Shown in pieces: positions 21,836 through 22,446 of a stretch of 22,446 nucleotides of DNA. The stretch is from NCBI GenBank assembly GCA_022824605.1, contig JAJDZO010000045.1, positions 1-22,446 on the forward strand, given 5' to 3'. The notes beneath the pieces are model-generated. The model was not told where the DNA came from and did not search any database. It saw nothing but the letters and a program-made list of their open reading frames with translations. The position numbers were made by a program, and so were the translations under genes. Every line of letters begins with the position of its first letter. The stretch's first letter is position 1. The stretch comes from Acidimicrobiia bacterium (GTDB lineage Bacteria > Actinomycetota > Acidimicrobiia > Acidimicrobiales > Aldehydirespiratoraceae).

Positions 21836-22446
21836 TCAGTTGTGGGCGAATTCTGCAATCCGGTGGTTTTCGAGTTGGTGTTGGATCACCCGCGTCGACA
21901 CGCCGAACTCCTCGGCTAGGTCGTCTACCTGCTCTCCGTCCACAGTCGGATGCACGATCCGCTTTGCGAGACTCGCGGACGGGGCGAGGAATTCGGCCGC
22001 GAATGCTCGGTTGAACCTCTGTCTCGCCGTTGCTCCCTTGGTCAGGAGCGCATCTCCGCGAGAGTGGAACGCCTCGCCCAGCGCGCGGCAGAGAAGGAAG
22101 CGCCTACCGGCTTCTCCTCGTTCTCTCAGGCCGAGCGCCACATCGCCCGAAGCCCCTCGAGTCACTACGCCGTCCACGAGTTCTAGAGGACTCAAGAGTT
22201 CGAGGGGCTCGGTTGCTCGCTTCAGCGCTCTGGAGTCCTGTCCGAGCGCGTGAGCCAGCGACTCTGTGCTGGCGATCGGTTTCCCGTCGAGTCCGAACTT
22301 GCTGCGGGCACTTCTGGCGAGTTCGTAGCCGACGTCCCACGGGGGCCGCTTCTGGAACTCCACGCCTCGCGTGACAGGCTTGAAACGCGGCAGGGGGAGT
22401 TCGTTCGGTTTCGCGGCCTCGATAGCGGCCAGTAGGGCCGAGCAGT
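21836..22446 (-). CDS. ImmA/IrrE-like protein lacking the metalloprotease motif, N-terminus outside the window
   Basis: The frame is open from the stop at 21836 to the right edge without an upstream stop, so the visible part (about 203 residues) is a C-terminal fragment of a larger protein; a GTG at 22361-22363 exists, but the sequence before it looks coding. The block RRFLLCRALGEAFHSRG, then RQRFNRAFAAEFLAPSASL, then VDDLAEEFGVSTRVIQHQLENH follows the ImmA/IrrE (DUF955) order: HExxH helix, AN.FAAxLLMP helix and a helix-turn-helix-like segment. The metal-binding HELGH is replaced by RALGE, so peptidase activity should be lost. Such proteins often pair with XRE regulators or toxins in mobile DNA. 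Its GC content is lower than that of the genes to the left, and it lies 107 bases past tRNA-Glu. Confidence 0.72.
   Translation of the reverse strand, partial: CSALLAAIEAAKPNELPLPRFKPVTRGVEFQKRPPWDVGYELARSARSKFGLDGKPIASTESLAHALGQDSRALKRATEPLELLSPLELVDGVVTRGASGDVALGLRERGEAGRRFLLCRALGEAFHSRGDALLTKGATARQRFNRAFAAEFLAPSASLAKRIVHPTVDGEQVDDLAEEFGVSTRVIQHQLENHRIAEFAHN

Noticed and set aside
1..22446. CRISPR array, rRNA or insertion sequence
   Set aside because: I saw no regularly spaced repeats, no rRNA-like stretches and no transposase or integrase motifs in any frame.

Overview
The window looks like chromosomal DNA from a high-GC actinobacterium. Three things point that way: a mycothiol-dependent formaldehyde dehydrogenase (mycothiol is an actinobacterial thiol), a DUF3039 protein, and an alpha-methylacyl-CoA racemase very like the mycobacterial one. 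From general resemblance I would guess class Acidimicrobiia, but the sequence does not prove it. Coding density is high, and many genes appear to be read from leaderless transcripts: a TAnnnT hexamer sits 6-9 bases before an ATG or GTG.

Layout, left to right. 1-263: AT-rich upstream region with a perfect 16-base palindrome. 264-1798 (+): CoA racemase, then a small four-helix membrane protein. 1810-2031 (-): a divergent cold-shock-domain protein. 2246-6102 (+): a FakA/YloV-type fatty-acid kinase and recG, an order also seen in Bacillus. 6256-8717 (+): a tight set of mycothiol-dependent formaldehyde dehydrogenase, metallo-beta-lactamase-fold hydrolase and HEAT-repeat DNA alkylation repair protein. 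8739-10391 (-): a converging operon of DUF3039 protein, membrane-anchored peptidoglycan-binding-like protein and HhH-GPD DNA glycosylase. 10450-13248 (-): surE followed by an ABC-F ATPase. 13339-16955 (+): response regulator, sensor kinase and a Tat-exported lipoprotein amine oxidase, the last two overlapping by 4 bases. 17166-20570 (-): valS and a SpoU/TrmH-type RNA methyltransferase. 20698-21483 (+): a two-helix potassium channel with an RCK domain. 21535-21729 (+): tRNA-Gln(CTG) and tRNA-Glu(CTC). 21836 to the right edge (-): the C-terminal part of an ImmA/IrrE-like protein without its metal-binding motif, in lower-GC DNA next to the tRNA-Glu gene.

How the genes work together. The 6.2-9.7 kb region reads as a defence against formaldehyde and alkylating damage: a thiol-dependent dehydrogenase, a probable thioester hydrolase, and two alkylation-repair proteins in converging operons. 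The kinase pair is physically coupled to a secreted flavin oxidase, which suggests a sensor controlling amine oxidation at the cell surface. Much of the rest is housekeeping (recG, valS, surE, an ABC-F ATPase, tRNAs). A repeat of about 85-100 bases occurs twice, 15 kb apart, and only between genes. I found no rRNA, CRISPR array, insertion sequence or integrase gene in the window.
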